From Desulfobacterales bacterium (GTDB taxonomy: Bacteria; Desulfobacterota; Desulfobacteria; Desulfobacterales; JAFDCJ01), in contig CP070771.1 in the NCBI GenBank assembly GCA_020345785.1, positions 6,151,328-6,195,643 of the forward strand: a stretch of 44,316 nucleotides of DNA, read 5' to 3'. Both the position numbers and the translations under genes were made by a program. Numbering within the stretch: the stretch's first letter is position 1; every line of letters begins with the position of its first letter. The notes beneath the pieces are model-generated. The model saw nothing but the letters and a program-made list of their open reading frames with translations, did no database searches and was not told the origin of the DNA. Positions 7,386-16,202 of this stretch are shown piece after piece.

Positions 7386-9722
7386 ATGACAACGAAAAAA
7401 GAATTTGCAGTTGTCGGGAAAAGTATCCCTGCCAAAGATGCGAAAGCAAAAGTTACTGGAAGTTTGAAATATGCCGGCGATTTTGAACTTCCCGGCATGG
7501 TATACGGCAAAATTCTCAGAAGCCAGCACCCGCGGGCCGTTATTAAAAAAATAGACACTTCCAAGGCAGAGGCGCTTCCCGGCGTTGTGGGTTGCATCAC
7601 GCATGAAGATGCACCGGAATGGGATTGGCATGGCGTCTGGTTGAATTATATTGGGCCGATACTGGACGGTAAGCCCAGGTTCTTTGGAGACGAAATCGGA
7701 GCTGTCGCGGCGATAAGCGAGGAAATTGCAGAAGCTGCTCTCGAGCTTATTGAAGTTGAGTATGAAGTATTACCAGCCGTATTCGATCCGGAAGAAGCGA
7801 TGGCTGAAGATGCGCCTCCGGTGCACTCCAGAAAGAACGCTCGCACACCCAATAAATGGGAGTGGGGGGATTTGAAAAAGGGAGAAAAAGAATCAGATTT
7901 TATCGTGGAAGCCGACGTGAAGTTCGGCAGCCAGCAATACGCGCCGATTGGACGGAATGCAGCCATCGCCCAATGGGATGGTGATCGGGTGACTTTGTGG
8001 ACCTCCACTCAGACACCATCCGAATTACAGGACGGCGTTGCCCGCGGCTTCGGCATAGACCATAGTAAAGTGAGAATAATTGCCCTGCCGACGGGATGCT
8101 CATTTGGGTTGTGGTGGACGAATAATTTCATGCTTGTCACAGCCCTTTTGGCCAAAAAAGTAAAAAAGCCGGTAAAAATTGAACTTACCAACCTGGAATG
8201 CATGGCGATGGTTAAAAGACGTCACAGCGAAAGAACCCGTGGGCGAATGGGCTGCACAAAAGACGGCAAAATTACCTTCATCGATGTCTATCATATCATG
8301 GATAACGGCGGATACGGATTCAAGGTTGAGGTCGGATACTTTAATATCGATCAATGGGGCGGCAGAGCGCCTCATGGAAGATACGTTTGTCAGGGGGTAT
8401 CCACTAATCTGGTAACTGCCGGCTGCATGCGCGGCGTCGGTGACGTGACCATGGGTATGGTTGTAGAGCGCTTGGCGGATATGTTGGCGGTCAAAGTGGA
8501 TATGGATCCCGTTAAATTCAGGATCCTCAACCAGATAAAGCCGGGTGATCCTCTCAGGCAACGATGGGCAAGTACGTATGTCAAACATGATCGAACAGCA
8601 TACAGGCAACTGCCGCCGGAAGAACTGAGGGACCTCTGGCCGGAACTCTTTCAGCTGTCGACCGGATCCACCGAAGAAATACTCAAAAAAGGTTCCGAGG
8701 CTTTCGGATGGAAAGACAAGTGGGTGGGGTGGGGTAAACCCTATCATGTTGACGGACCGAAAAGACGGGCGATCGGTGTGGGTACCGGTATTCACATCTG
8801 CGGCGAGGAAATGGAGGGCAATACCTCAGCCGTCGTGCGGGTTTTCAAGGATGGGAGTGCAAAAATTTTCTGCAGCGTTGGCCGGCATGGTACCGGAGCG
8901 GAAACCACCCAATCACAAATTGCAGCCGAAGCACTCGGTATACCCATCGATCGAGTACAGTTCGAAACCGGCGATTCGGATTCCTGTCCATGGAGTCGGG
9001 GATCGATTGCCAGTACGACGACCTTTAGAACCGGCTATGCCACCTGGAGTGCCTGTCTGGATGCCAAGCGCCAGATTTTGGCAATAGCCGGCAGAGATAT
9101 TTTCGAAACCGATCCCTCAAAACTGGATATAAAAGACGGAATGGTTTTTTCTCAGGATAATCCAGGCAAAAAAGTGCCCATCTCCGACGTTATCATGCAC
9201 TTCAGGGCCGAAGCATTAAGTCCATCGGACAGTATAACGGGACGATCCGCACTGCCGATGCCGCCATCCACGGCATTTGCCCGCCATTTTGCCGCTCATT
9301 TTGCCGATCTCGAGGTGGATATCGAGACCGGTGAAATCAGGCTTCTCGATTACCTCGCAGCCCAAGACAGTGGAACCGTTGTGAATCCGAAAATATTAGA
9401 AAACCAGATTATTGGCGGTGCGATGGTGGGTGCCGGATTTGCCCTGTCTGAAGTTCTGGTGTTCGATGACAACGGAAGAATTCTGAATCCGAATTTAACC
9501 GACTATAAGGTTCTGCGGTTTGTTGATTTTCCGGTCGAAGCAAAAATGCTTTTTCATGAGTCGTACGAACCATCGGGGCCGTTTGGCGCAAAGTCGGCCG
9601 GTGAAGCACCCATCGCCGCCGCTCCCCCGGCGGTATGTCAGGCGGTATATAATGCCATTGGCGTATGGGTCGATGTTCCGATGACACCAGAAAAGGTCTT
9701 GAGAGCATTAGGAAAAATATGA
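7386..9722 (+). CDS. xanthine dehydrogenase-family molybdenum hydroxylase, large subunit (778 aa)
   Basis: Molybdopterin-binding catalytic subunit of a xanthine oxidase-family hydroxylase, which inserts water oxygen into C-H bonds of heterocycles or aldehydes. The N-terminal ~135 residues form the aldehyde oxidase a/b hammerhead domain (IPAKDAKAKVTGSLKYAGDF). The rest is the Mo-binding region. The catalytic glutamate is E740 in GPFGAKSAGEAP, the family's invariant C-terminal motif. GRHGTGAETTQSQIAAEALG matches a cofactor-contact segment. Two usual Moco loops are altered: the glycine-rich GGGFGGK-type loop reads PTGCSFGLWWTN, and the usual RGFGAP loop reads MRGVGDVT. There is no CO dehydrogenase AYRCSFR loop. 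This suggests an unusual substrate pocket. GGAGG precedes the ATG. The FAD and FeS subunits follow in the order large, medium, small. Confidence 0.92.
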   Translation: MTTKKEFAVVGKSIPAKDAKAKVTGSLKYAGDFELPGMVYGKILRSQHPRAVIKKIDTSKAEALPGVVGCITHEDAPEWDWHGVWLNYIGPILDGKPRFFGDEIGAVAAISEEIAEAALELIEVEYEVLPAVFDPEEAMAEDAPPVHSRKNARTPNKWEWGDLKKGEKESDFIVEADVKFGSQQYAPIGRNAAIAQWDGDRVTLWTSTQTPSELQDGVARGFGIDHSKVRIIALPTGCSFGLWWTNNFMLVTALLAKKVKKPVKIELTNLECMAMVKRRHSERTRGRMGCTKDGKITFIDVYHIMDNGGYGFKVEVGYFNIDQWGGRAPHGRYVCQGVSTNLVTAGCMRGVGDVTMGMVVERLADMLAVKVDMDPVKFRILNQIKPGDPLRQRWASTYVKHDRTAYRQLPPEELRDLWPELFQLSTGSTEEILKKGSEAFGWKDKWVGWGKPYHVDGPKRRAIGVGTGIHICGEEMEGNTSAVVRVFKDGSAKIFCSVGRHGTGAETTQSQIAAEALGIPIDRVQFETGDSDSCPWSRGSIASTTTFRTGYATWSACLDAKRQILAIAGRDIFETDPSKLDIKDGMVFSQDNPGKKVPISDVIMHFRAEALSPSDSITGRSALPMPPSTAFARHFAAHFADLEVDIETGEIRLLDYLAAQDSGTVVNPKILENQIIGGAMVGAGFALSEVLVFDDNGRILNPNLTDYKVLRFVDFPVEAKMLFHESYEPSGPFGAKSAGEAPIAAAPPAVCQAVYNAIGVWVDVPMTPEKVLRALGKI

Positions 9723-9822
9723 ATATCGCAGAACCCGTCGCCGATTGACTCTAATACGTGGATGTTTAACGCTATGAAAACGAGCCACGTATAGTTCAAA
9801 ATTCCTATGATTGGAGGGAAAA

Positions 9823-10704
9823 ATGACTAAACGATTTGAGTACCTGAGACCGTCAACCCCCAAGGAAGCATGCGAGCTGAAAGCTCAAAATGGAAAACTG
9901 GCCAGGTTTTTGGCCGGCGGTACTGACTTACTGCTGGACTGGCGGCGCGGCAAAACGGATTTTAAGTACTGCATCGATTTAACCTTCATTTCCGATCTCA
10001 AATACATAAAACAAACGCCAAATGAGGTTAGTATTGGAACCCTGACGACCTTGGCCAGCCTTGAAAATGCAAATAAAGGAAACGGATTGACGGCTGCTTT
10101 AAGCAACACCGCCAGCCAGATGTGTACTCCCCAAATAAGGTCCTTCGCCACGGTTGGAGGCAATCTGTGCAATGCTTCACCGGCCTCGGACCTTCCCGTA
10201 ATGTTCATGGCCCTTGATGGGCAGGTCAAGATTCTCGGGGTGTCGGGGGAAAGGACCATAGCACTTGAAGATTTTTTTAAGGGAGTAAATGGAACCGCCT
10301 TGAAAGAAGACGAAATGCTGACAGAAATTATTGTCCCTAAACCAGCGCTTAAAACCGCATCGGCTTATCGACGGGCAACACGTCTGGTAGTTGATTGCAA
10401 CCAGACGAATGTGGCGGTCTCCTTAAGCGCTGACGACGCTGGAGTTGTTAAAGAGGCCAGAATCGTGCTGGGAGCCGTGGCCCCTGTGCCCATGAGAGCC
10501 AAAGCTGCTGAAAAGATGCTCTTGAATCTTGAGGTGTCAAAGATCGATAAGGAACTGCTTGAAAAAACCAGCAGCCAGGCTTCCTTAGAAACAAAGCCGA
10601 TAAGCGATCTGCGCGCATCGGCCGACTACCGCAGAGAAATCAGCCGGGTGCTTGTGAGACGTTGTATTGAAGAATCGATTCAAAAATTGGGAGGATTAAA
10701 ATGA
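9823..10704 (+). CDS. molybdenum hydroxylase FAD-binding (medium) subunit (293 aa)
   Basis: Passes electrons from the FeS subunit to FAD. The FAD-binding motifs are FLAGGTDLLLDW (residues about 28-39) and TVGGNLCNASPASDLPV (about 107-123), matching the AGGT and TIGGN..SP signatures of the CoxM/XdhB family. The C-terminal part, from about residue 175, is the CO dehydrogenase flavoprotein C-terminal domain. The start at 9823 follows GGAGGG; an in-frame TTG at 9811 is inside that ribosome site and is rejected. Its stop overlaps the ATG of the next gene by four bases, showing translational coupling. Length is normal for the family. Confidence 0.92.
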   Translation: MTKRFEYLRPSTPKEACELKAQNGKLARFLAGGTDLLLDWRRGKTDFKYCIDLTFISDLKYIKQTPNEVSIGTLTTLASLENANKGNGLTAALSNTASQMCTPQIRSFATVGGNLCNASPASDLPVMFMALDGQVKILGVSGERTIALEDFFKGVNGTALKEDEMLTEIIVPKPALKTASAYRRATRLVVDCNQTNVAVSLSADDAGVVKEARIVLGAVAPVPMRAKAAEKMLLNLEVSKIDKELLEKTSSQASLETKPISDLRASADYRREISRVLVRRCIEESIQKLGGLK

Positions 10705-11174
10705 ACACAAAGCTGACGGTGAATGGTCAAGTCCATGAGCTTGCGATAGAGCCTCACGAAAACCTTGCGCAGGTGTTAAGAAATAGGCTGGGTTTGCATG
10801 GCGTCCGGATTTCCTGCGCTGAAGGTGAGTGCGGATCCTGCACGGTGTTGTTGGACGGCGAGCCGGTGACATCGTGTCTGATGTTGGCACTGCAGGCAGA
10901 AGGAAAAGAGATAACGACGATCGAAGGCTTGGGCTCGGAAGAGGATCTTCATCCGATTCAGGAGGCATTTATAGAAGAGCAGGGCTATCAATGCGGATTC
11001 TGCACGCCAGGTATGATCTTGAGCACCAAGGCCCTTTTGGAGAAAAAGCCAACACCCAATGTTTCGGAGGTGGCAACGGCTCTCAGCGGTCATATCTGCC
11101 GTTGCGGCGCGTACGTACATATAGCGAGATCGGTGCTCAATGCTGCTAAAAAAATGAAGGAAAAATCAAAATAA
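10701..11174 (+). CDS. molybdenum hydroxylase 2Fe-2S (small) subunit (157 aa)
   Basis: Electron-transfer subunit with two [2Fe-2S] clusters. The plant-ferredoxin-type cluster is carried by CAEGECGSC, then a further Cys in VTSCLML. The second, alpha-helical cluster domain is carried by QCGFCTPG and HICRCGAY. All eight expected cysteines are present, so both clusters should form. Length and domain order match CoxS/XdhC-type small subunits. It starts by ATGA overlap inside the medium-subunit gene, with GGAGG just upstream. With the two preceding genes it completes a cytoplasmic heterotrimer (normally a dimer of trimers). Confidence 0.95.
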   Translation: MNTKLTVNGQVHELAIEPHENLAQVLRNRLGLHGVRISCAEGECGSCTVLLDGEPVTSCLMLALQAEGKEITTIEGLGSEEDLHPIQEAFIEEQGYQCGFCTPGMILSTKALLEKKPTPNVSEVATALSGHICRCGAYVHIARSVLNAAKKMKEKSK

Positions 11175-11196
11175 TAATCGAAACTGGTCACCGTTT

Positions 11197-12306
11197 ATGA
11201 AAAAGGTTAATGTCACCGCTGTCGTTTTGGCCGCCGGCGTGTCATCACGGATGGGAGAACTCAAGCCCTTGATGACTTTGGGGGGCACAACGATTATTGA
11301 GCACGTCATCCGAATGTTCAGGGCCGCCGGAGTTGAGGAGATTCGCGTCGTGATCGGATTCCGGGCGGCGGAAGTATCAGCCGTATTGAAGCCGCTCAAT
11401 GTTCGTCCGGTCCTGAATGAATCCTATTCGGAGGGTATGTTTTCCTCGATTAAGGTCGGTCTAAGGAGCCTGAAACCGAATTGTGACGCTTTTTTCATAC
11501 TTCCCACCGATGTTCCCCTTGTGAGACCCGGGACGGCAAGCGCGTTATTGGCAAATTTTAGACCCAGGCATATTTTGTATCCGGTTTTCAGAAAGCATCG
11601 GGGCCATCCGCCGCTTATTTCAACTGTCTTCAAGCGGGACATTTTGGACTACCGCGGTCAGGGAGGACTACGTTCCTTGCTGGAGCAAAAAGAATCATCC
11701 GCCATTGATGTCAACGTTGCCGATGAAGGCATTTTATTTGACATGGATACGAAACAGGACTACCGGCACATCCTCTTAAAATATCAAAAAAAACAAATTC
11801 CCACCCGTGACGAATGCATGGCATTGATGAAGGAAATATTTCTAGTCGAAAAGGAGGTTATTGACCACTGCCAGGCGGTCGCAGAGGTGGCGGTTGCTCT
11901 GGGCAAGGCGCTTAAAAAAGTCGGAAACGATTTGGACCTGGATTTAATAGCTGCTGCGGGGTTGCTGCACGATTTGGCCAGAAAACAGTCCGACCATGCC
12001 CGGCGGGCCGAACGGATACTCTGCCAGTTGGGATACCCGGACGTGGCCGGTATTGTCGGAGCCCACATGGATATTTCCTTAGGGGACCGAAAATCGATTA
12101 GCGAGAGAGAAGTGGTGTTTCTGGCGGATAAGCTTGTCCAGGGCAGTCGTATGGTCGACCTGGAATTGCGGTTTAAGACCAAGATGAAGCAATATGCATC
12201 TGATCCCGATATATTTTCAATTATAAACCACAGGCTGCAAAGCGCGCTGATGGTCAAGCATCAGTTGGAGCAGTTAACCGGTAAACCAATTGAATCCATG
12301 ATTTGA
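11197..12306 (+). CDS. MocA/MobA-like nucleotidyltransferase fused to HD domain (369 aa)
   Basis: Residues 1 to about 195 form a MobA/MocA-like NTP transferase: VVLAAGVSSRMGELKPL is the nucleotide-binding loop and ILPTDVPLV the metal-site motif. Residues about 205-369 are an HD-domain phosphohydrolase with the complete pattern of His in VIDHCQA, HD in LLHDLARK and a distal Asp in FLADKL. MocA-type enzymes attach CMP to molybdopterin for xanthine dehydrogenase-family enzymes, and the position right after the three hydroxylase genes supports that role. The HD fusion may remove or recycle a phosphate or nucleotide, but its substrate is not known. The gap to the FeS subunit is 22 bp, so it belongs to the same operon. 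Confidence 0.85.
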   Translation: MKKVNVTAVVLAAGVSSRMGELKPLMTLGGTTIIEHVIRMFRAAGVEEIRVVIGFRAAEVSAVLKPLNVRPVLNESYSEGMFSSIKVGLRSLKPNCDAFFILPTDVPLVRPGTASALLANFRPRHILYPVFRKHRGHPPLISTVFKRDILDYRGQGGLRSLLEQKESSAIDVNVADEGILFDMDTKQDYRHILLKYQKKQIPTRDECMALMKEIFLVEKEVIDHCQAVAEVAVALGKALKKVGNDLDLDLIAAAGLLHDLARKQSDHARRAERILCQLGYPDVAGIVGAHMDISLGDRKSISEREVVFLADKLVQGSRMVDLELRFKTKMKQYASDPDIFSIINHRLQSALMVKHQLEQLTGKPIESMI

Positions 12307-12327
12307 CGTATCCCAAACGGCGGTCCG

Positions 12328-12972
12328 ATGATCTATCTTATTCGACATGGCGTAATTGAAGGGGCAGAAGAGAGGCGGTTCATTGGACAATCAAACCCAC
12401 CGCTATCCGAAGCCGGACGCCATAATGCCGGACAATGGAATAAATTGCTGGCTGGCATTGAATTTGAAGCTGTCTTTTGCAGCGATCTCCGACGGGCGCA
12501 AGAAACGGCGCGAATTATTGCCGGGGATAAACAGCCGGCGGTACAACCAGTGCCGCAACTGCGTGAAATTCATCTGGGGCAGTGGGAAGGCCTATCGATG
12601 AATTACATTCGCCGGCAATTTCCGGAAAAATGGCGCCGGCGCGGTGAAAACATTTCAAGCTACAAACCGCCGGAGGGTGAAAGTTTCAATGATCTACAAT
12701 CCAGGGTTGTTCCATTTTTCGAAGCCCTAGGCCGGCAATTGAGGGGGCATGCCCTGATAGTTGCCCATGCCGGCGTCAACCGGGTTATTTTGTGCCATGT
12801 ATTGGGAATGCCGGTGTCGGATCTCTTCCGGTTGAGGCAGGATTATGGCGCCTTGAATATCATTGATTACGCTGGAAATAATTCACGAGTCATAGGCCTT
12901 AATCTAATGCCGGATGATTTCGGGAATGGCGAAAATAAATCAAATGCTCATTGTGCATCGGAAACAGTTTGA
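12328..12972 (+). CDS. histidine phosphatase family protein (214 aa)
   Basis: Phosphoglycerate mutase/alpha-ribazole phosphatase-like enzyme. The RHG motif with the phosphorylated histidine is at residues 6-8 (LIRHGVIEG). The acid-base region is REIHLGQWEGLS and the second active histidine is in LIVAHAGVNRV. It follows the MocA-HD gene by 21 bp at the end of the molybdenum hydroxylase operon. In some bacteria NTP transferase, HD and histidine phosphatase modules occur together next to molybdenum hydroxylases, so a cofactor-maturation or substrate-phosphatase role is plausible. A cobalamin role (CobC) is less likely because no cobalamin genes are near. The ATG at 12328 gives a normal-length protein. 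Confidence 0.8.
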   Translation: MIYLIRHGVIEGAEERRFIGQSNPPLSEAGRHNAGQWNKLLAGIEFEAVFCSDLRRAQETARIIAGDKQPAVQPVPQLREIHLGQWEGLSMNYIRRQFPEKWRRRGENISSYKPPEGESFNDLQSRVVPFFEALGRQLRGHALIVAHAGVNRVILCHVLGMPVSDLFRLRQDYGALNIIDYAGNNSRVIGLNLMPDDFGNGENKSNAHCASETV

Positions 12973-13025
12973 GGGTAGCACCTACCAAATAAACACAGTG
13001 TCATAATTAATGTAGCATTTGCCAA

Positions 13026-13115
13026 TTTATGATTGATTTTTAAACTGCCGTAAAGTGTCAAATAGGCAGAACGTTGTGTCTGTATGCACAATGATTGATG
13101 TCGTTATGTATACTA
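13026..13115 (+). promoter_or_regulatory. conserved block, copy C, upstream of ABC importer 1
   Basis: The core 13066-13115 begins GCAGAACGTTGTGTCTGTAT and contains the -10-like TATACT. The core matches copy B at 42 of 50 positions, and the shared region covers 90 bp without gaps (about 72 of 90). It ends 31 bases before the TTG start of the ABC ATPase gene. Together with copies A and B it suggests co-regulation of three transcription units. Confidence 0.65.
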
Positions 13116-13146
13116 CTAATTTGTATGCTGTGAGGGAATTCAAGCG

Positions 13147-13938
13147 TTGTCAGGACATAGTCAAAATGAAGATTTTGTCGTAGAGATGAAAAACATCTGC
13201 AAGAATTTTGGCGGCGTGAAGGCTCTTGATCATGTGAACCTGCAGCTGAGATACGGCGAAACGCTCGGTCTCGTCGGGGATAATGGTGCCGGGAAATCTA
13301 CTTTGATGAAGGTGCTCAGCGGCTACCATCCACCCGATAGCGGCGAAATACTTTTTGAAAACCGGCCGTGCCAATTCTTCAATCCATCGGATTCCATGGA
13401 TGTCGGTATCTATATGATTTATCAGAAGCTGGCACTCGTCGATGAATTCGATATTCCTTCCAATATCTTTTTGGGCAAGGAATTGATAAAATCATTCTGC
13501 GGTGGAATGATCAGAAAGCTCGACAAGAAAAAAATGGAGCAGGAATCGGAGAAAATCCTGTCCCCGTTGAAGATAAGCATTGACCTCAAGGCCTTTCGAT
13601 CGAGGGTGAGAAATCTATCCGGAGGACAAAGGGCATCGGTTGCGATAGGCAAAGTAATCTCCAATGATGCCAAGGTTCTCATCATGGATGAACCGACTGC
13701 CGCCCTGGGCGTTAAGGAAACGAGGCAGTTCTTCGAGGTGATCAAACAGCTGAAGGGCAGAGGGCTGTCAGTAATATTCATCAGCCACCGAATGCAGGAT
13801 GTTTTTGCGATGACCGACCGTGTGATGATATTAAGAGGGGGTAAGGGGGTGTTTTGTGAAGACATCGCCAAGACGAGTATTCAGGAAGTCGTACACTACA
13901 TCGTCGGAGGCGATCTGATCGATGCTTCCGATCAATAA
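13147..13938 (+). CDS. sugar-type ABC importer ATPase, single domain (263 aa)
   Basis: ATP-hydrolysing subunit of a ribose/fructose-type (CUT2) importer. Walker A is GDNGAGKS, the Q-loop is in MIYQKLALVDEF, the signature is LSGGQRASVAIG, Walker B is VLIMDEPTAALG and the H-loop is FISHRMQDV. It has one nucleotide-binding domain, like FrcA of the fructose importer, not the fused double domain of RbsA. The start is the TTG at 13147, with AGGGA about 10 bases upstream. An ATG at 13189 would delete the first strand, so I prefer the TTG. The binding protein and permease follow in the same direction after a 185-bp gap. Confidence 0.88.
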   Translation: MSGHSQNEDFVVEMKNICKNFGGVKALDHVNLQLRYGETLGLVGDNGAGKSTLMKVLSGYHPPDSGEILFENRPCQFFNPSDSMDVGIYMIYQKLALVDEFDIPSNIFLGKELIKSFCGGMIRKLDKKKMEQESEKILSPLKISIDLKAFRSRVRNLSGGQRASVAIGKVISNDAKVLIMDEPTAALGVKETRQFFEVIKQLKGRGLSVIFISHRMQDVFAMTDRVMILRGGKGVFCEDIAKTSIQEVVHYIVGGDLIDASDQ

Positions 13939-14123
13939 ATAGCCGGCATACGTCGTGGTGAATGCGGTCGGCCTCCGTGCGGCACGCGCTGGCCTTGATT
14001 GCAGCATCAATCGTAATCGCAACACCCTATTATTTAAGTCGGAAGGGGATTCCCGTCACCTGGGAACTATTGGGTAAGGTGATTTTTTATTAACTTTCTC
14101 TACTGGGATAAGGAGGGCTTGTA
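13939..14123 (+). other. intergenic gap between ABC ATPase and binding protein
   Basis: The first ~100 bases are GC-richer and look like decayed coding sequence, but no frame is convincing. At about 14055-14090 a TCACCT / AGGTGA pair is followed by ATTTTTTATT, a possible weak terminator or attenuator that would set the ATPase to binding-protein ratio. AAGGAGGG directly precedes the next ATG. Confidence 0.35.
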
Positions 14124-15104
14124 ATGTTCGACAAAAAATGGAGTCTATTCCAAATCGTTGTCTTGTTTACCGTATTTTCAGCTGCTATGATGATTGCTGC
14201 ATTCGACAGCGGGGCCGCGGAATCCAAGAAGCTGGTTGTCGGAATTGCCAATCACGCGGCTGGAAATGAGTTTATCAACAATATGGTCGAGCGGATGAAG
14301 CAAAGACTCGAGGAACTGGGAGCCGACTACAACTACGTCGTGGCCGATGGTTCCCTGGAAGCGCATAACACCAACATCGAAAATTTGATCGCCAAGGGCC
14401 TGAAGGTTATTGTCGTCATTGGCGGTGATGCAGATGGTCTCAAGCCGATACAGAAGCTGGCGGTTGAAAATGACTGCATGCTTATTTCCGCTGACACGGG
14501 GCTCGCCGGGGAGGGCGTACTTTCGGATGTAACCTCGGATAATGCGCTGATCGGCCGACAGATGGCCGAATTTCTCGTATCAAAATTGAACGGTAAAGGT
14601 GAAATCGTCATATTCAGAGAGCCGTTCTATACTCCATGTGAGATTCGTTGGAAAGAAGGCGCCAAGCCTGTTTTTGATAGAAACCCGGACATAAAAATCG
14701 TAGGTGATACCGCTATTCAGTTCCCCGACGGGACCATTCAGGCACGGGCGGCCATGGAAAATCATCTGGTTGCCCATCCGAATATCAAGGGGGTATGGGC
14801 CGTCTATGATCAACCGGCATTGGGCGCAATCCAGTCCCTTAAGGCCGCCGGCATGGAAGATGTCATTGTCGTTGGTGCCGATGGTGATAAGCAGAATATT
14901 TTGAATTATGTTGCCAAAGGCCTCATCCAGAAGGGGACGGTGGCGCAGAATTCAAAAGAAATGGGCAAGATTTGTGCGGAGATTGCCGTACAATATCTTA
15001 AAGGCGAAAAAACAAAGTTTCCCGCCCATACCTATGCGCCGGTCACACTGGTAACGCAGGAGAATGCAGCAGAATTTGCAAAGCAGCAGGGCTGGGTAAA
15101 GTAA
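14124..15104 (+). CDS. periplasmic sugar-binding protein of ABC importer (326 aa)
   Basis: Substrate-binding protein of the type I periplasmic-binding (ribose/LacI-like) fold. The N-terminal signal peptide has basic residues, a hydrophobic core (FQIVVLFTVFSAAMMIAAF) and probable cleavage around SGAAES at residues 30-35. The mature part begins KKLVVGIANHAAGNEFINNM, the typical first strand and helix. Acidic and aromatic residues near GVWAVYDQPALGA and VVGADGDKQ fit the hinge and ligand pocket of this family. The start follows AAGGAGGG. It sits between the cognate ATPase and permease genes. The ligand cannot be named; pentoses, hexoses, nucleosides or polyols are possible. Confidence 0.9.
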   Translation: MFDKKWSLFQIVVLFTVFSAAMMIAAFDSGAAESKKLVVGIANHAAGNEFINNMVERMKQRLEELGADYNYVVADGSLEAHNTNIENLIAKGLKVIVVIGGDADGLKPIQKLAVENDCMLISADTGLAGEGVLSDVTSDNALIGRQMAEFLVSKLNGKGEIVIFREPFYTPCEIRWKEGAKPVFDRNPDIKIVGDTAIQFPDGTIQARAAMENHLVAHPNIKGVWAVYDQPALGAIQSLKAAGMEDVIVVGADGDKQNILNYVAKGLIQKGTVAQNSKEMGKICAEIAVQYLKGEKTKFPAHTYAPVTLVTQENAAEFAKQQGWVK

Positions 15105-15130
15105 CGCCTTCGAAGAGCAATCCTATCTAT

Positions 15131-16090
15131 ATGAATAAACGATATGCCGTCTTACGCTTTTTCAGGAAATACGGAACGCTAGTCGCGCTCGGACTGACGA
15201 TCCTCATTTTTTCAATATTCGCACCGCGATTCCTCACGCTTTTAAATTTTTTCAATATCTCACGGCAAATCGCGGTGCTTTTCATTCTGGGAGTGGCTGA
15301 AACTTATGCACTTATTGACGGCGAGATTGACCTGTCCATCGGGCAGGTTGCCGGCATCGCCGGTATTATGGCTGCCGGTGCACAATCGGCCGGTGCACCA
15401 ACGCTGGTGGCGCTGGTGGTGGCGCTGGCGGTCGGACTTGCGTTTGGAATTGCAAACGGCATCTTCATCGCAAAGGTGAGGATCAACTCCCTCATTACGA
15501 CAATTGGCATGGGACAGATAGCCTACGGAATAACCTTTCTCTACACCGAAGGCGCTCCCATAACAGGGCTGAAGGATAGTTTTATATTCTTTGCCGCAGG
15601 TAAGCTCTTTGGGATACCATTTCCACTCATCATCATCCTGGTGGTATTCCTGATAACCGATTTTCATTTGAGGAAAACGGCATCAGGCAGACTTCTCTAT
15701 GCCGTGGGATACAACCCTGAAGCGTCGGTGATGTCGGGGTTGAAGGCCGAGAGGATCAAAGTCATCTCATTTGCCATTACCGGTCTTCTCGCGGGATTCG
15801 GAGGGTTTGTCATTATGGCCCGCATGGGGTCGGGACAACCCACCGCCGGTCCGGGACACCTCGGCAACGCTATTGCGGTCGGTTTTCTGGGGGCGAGTGT
15901 ATTGAGGGAGGGAGAATTTCATACATTCGGTACACTCGTCGGTGCCATCTTTGTCGGCGTACTTGTTAACGGTTTGACCCTTTTTAATGTGCCATATTTC
16001 TATCAGTTTATCGCCACGGGTGTCGTACTGCTCGGCGCCGTCGTGCTGGCTGCAGCAGGGAAGCGAGAACAAATGATCACGAACCTCTAG
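15131..16090 (+). CDS. ABC importer permease, RbsC/FrcC type (319 aa)
   Basis: Inner-membrane subunit (BPD_transp_2 family) with about 8-10 hydrophobic segments. Family features include the ETYALIDGEIDLSIGQVAGI segment, close to the conserved DLSVG signature of RbsC-like permeases, and the cytoplasmic loop GRLLYAVGYNPEASVMSGLK, which contacts the ATPase. It follows the binding protein by 26 bp, completing an ATPase, binding protein, permease cassette. The ribosome site is weak. The length is typical of the family. Confidence 0.9.
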   Translation: MNKRYAVLRFFRKYGTLVALGLTILIFSIFAPRFLTLLNFFNISRQIAVLFILGVAETYALIDGEIDLSIGQVAGIAGIMAAGAQSAGAPTLVALVVALAVGLAFGIANGIFIAKVRINSLITTIGMGQIAYGITFLYTEGAPITGLKDSFIFFAAGKLFGIPFPLIIILVVFLITDFHLRKTASGRLLYAVGYNPEASVMSGLKAERIKVISFAITGLLAGFGGFVIMARMGSGQPTAGPGHLGNAIAVGFLGASVLREGEFHTFGTLVGAIFVGVLVNGLTLFNVPYFYQFIATGVVLLGAVVLAAAGKREQMITNL

Positions 16091-16202
16091 CCATGTTTCA
16101 TTGGTGCAACCTCAAACGATGCCGGCCGCTTAGGAATGATCGCTTTAGTTCCAACTCGAGAGAGTTGGGTTAACCAATAAAAGAACACGGGATAGCAGTG
16201 CT

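Noticed and set aside
7386..9722. Carbon monoxide dehydrogenase large subunit (CoxL)
   Set aside because: The diagnostic AYRCSFR loop is absent.
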